In this document: one piece after another, positions 4,516-5,385 of the stretch
How the letters are laid out: each line of letters begins with the position of its first letter
Position numbering within the stretch: the first letter of the stretch is position 1
Origin: Bacillota bacterium
GTDB taxonomy: Bacteria; Bacillota; Clostridia; Peptostreptococcales; Anaerovoracaceae
Direction: 5' to 3'
NCBI GenBank assembly: GCA_016282655.1
Contig: JAEELK010000199.1
Span: forward strand, 1 to 5,385
Length of the DNA stretch: 5,385 nt
The notes under the pieces: generated by a model
What the model saw: the letters and a program-made list of their open reading frames with translations, nothing else
Database searches by the model: none
What the model was told of the DNA's origin: nothing
Made by a program: the position numbers and the translations under genes

Positions 4516-5385
4516 CATCCCATGGCGCTGTCTTCGCTGATCTTGTAGAGCCGCATGCTGTAGCTGTCGTAGACCATGGAGCAGATGGAGTCTCCGTTGT
4601 TGACCTGCTGCAGGGACATCTGCAGCTCGCCTTCCACGGTCTCGAAGCTGATCTGATAGTCCCCGAGGGTCATGAGTCCGCCCATGGCGGGGTCGTCGCT
4701 CGCCCGGTCCAGCGGGAGCAGGAGCCAGTCATCCTTCGCGTTCCAGTCTCCCAGATACCAGGTGCCGGTATAGTAGTAGGTCTGAGCGTTCCCGTCCGTG
4801 CGGTGGGCGAAGAACTCGCCCTCGCCCAGGACGATGGTGAAGTCCGGCGAGACGGGATCGTTGCCCCAGGTGCCTTTCAGCATCTGCCCGACGCCATGCC
4901 TGGTGTCCGGAACGCGGGGTTCCGCCTCACCGCCCTCAGAGCCGTCGCTCATGGCGCTGACGCTGCCGTCCGCGGCGTCGACGATCCGATAGCCCATGTT
5001 GCTGTCGTAATCGATCTGCACGCGTTTTTCATCGATCCAGCTGATGCCGTAGGGCCAGTAGAAGGTGTCATCGCCCTCGAGCGATTCGTAGCGGGCGACG
5101 GTGCTGCCGTCCGCCGCGACCACCATCAGGCTCGGGCCGAAGTAGCCGCAGAGATAGAGGCGCTCCCTGTCGTCCCAGCACCAGCAGGCGCCCTGCCCTC
5201 CGAAATCATCGTTCTGCCAGAGCAACGTGCCTTCCGTGCCCTCGTCGAGGGAGAGGCAGCGCAGGCTGCCGCCCGCCAGGAACCAGAGCCCGCCCGGGCC
5301 GATCCCGATGAATTGCAGCGTCTCCACCTGTCCCACGTAGACCTTCTCTGTGTCGTAGGTCCAGCGCACGCTGCCGTCCGCTTCC
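4515..5385 (-). CDS. Unrecognised protein with beta-propeller-like repeats and a beta-rich C-terminal domain (5' end outside window)
   Basis: The frame is open to the right edge, so this is the C-terminal 289 residues of a longer protein. The in-frame GTG at 5369 is not a credible start, because coding sequence (EADGS) continues upstream of it. Residues 1-141 hold units of about 45 residues, each closing with an Asp-Gly turn: ADGS at 2-5, DEGTEG near 47, ADGS at 91-94 and ADGS at 138-141. Aromatic strands lie between them, as in WD40/PQQ-type propellers. An acidic, Gly-rich linker (about 145-157) leads to a domain starting KGTW (170-173). This domain has a second GTW motif (207-209), further strands (L-L-L-P-L, Y-Q-I-S-F, L-Q-M-S-L-Q) and no catalytic motif that I recognise. 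It is probably an exported or lipoprotein sensor or structural protein, but no signal peptide can be seen here. It ends 52 nt before the shared terminator. Confidence 0.75.
   Translation of the reverse strand, partial: EADGSVRWTYDTEKVYVGQVETLQFIGIGPGGLWFLAGGSLRCLSLDEGTEGTLLWQNDDFGGQGACWCWDDRERLYLCGYFGPSLMVVAADGSTVARYESLEGDDTFYWPYGISWIDEKRVQIDYDSNMGYRIVDAADGSVSAMSDGSEGGEAEPRVPDTRHGVGQMLKGTWGNDPVSPDFTIVLGEGEFFAHRTDGNAQTYYYTGTWYLGDWNAKDDWLLLPLDRASDDPAMGGLMTLGDYQISFETVEGELQMSLQQVNNGDSICSMVYDSYSMRLYKISEDSAMG

Noticed and set aside
5367..5369. GTG as start of the minus-strand gene
   Set aside because: The frame continues open to the window edge with an ADGS turn that fits the repeat pattern, so the gene is 5' partial.

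Overview
The window looks like chromosomal DNA of a high-GC member of the Bacillota, probably a Clostridia-type gut anaerobe. This is inferred from C/G-ending codons, strong AAGGAGG-type ribosome binding sites, a consensus sigma-A promoter, a Gram-positive style lipoprotein signal, a stand-alone BioY, and a TrpXYZ-like ABC operon of the kind common in Clostridia. No mobile element, CRISPR array, tRNA or rRNA is visible, and I see no clear sign of horizontal transfer.

Left block (1-1477, + strand): the 3' part of a pstB-type phosphate transporter ATPase gene, a small HAD-fold protein of the 'soluble P-type ATPase' group (DxNGT motif), and bioY, the substrate-binding membrane subunit of an ECF biotin transporter. 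The genes are tightly spaced and end at a strong intrinsic terminator, so they probably form the end of one operon.

Middle block (about 1529-4468, + strand): a complete and self-contained transcription unit. It has a TTGACT-17-TAAAAT promoter and a leader of about 120 nt that can fold into a multi-stem structure with a mutually exclusive alternative pairing. Three genes follow: a lipoprotein binding protein of the ABC_sub_bind/TrpX family, a single BPD_transp_2-type permease (GTG start) and a COG1101-type ATPase. Together they form one ABC importer, with the lipoprotein catching the ligand outside the membrane, the permease (probably a dimer) forming the channel, and the ATPase driving import. 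The known TrpXYZ relatives import tryptophan or another aromatic amino acid, but the substrate here cannot be read from sequence. A 15-bp hairpin lies in the first codons of the permease gene, just after the binding-protein gene.

Right block (4515-5385, - strand): the 3' part of a convergent gene for an unrecognised protein. It has beta-propeller-like repeats of about 45 residues followed by a beta-rich C-terminal domain. Its 5' end lies outside the window. It shares a bidirectional terminator with the ABC operon.

Most of the window is ordinary transport genetics. The observations most worth checking are the structured leader (possible cis-regulatory RNA), the intra-operon hairpin, and the propeller protein.
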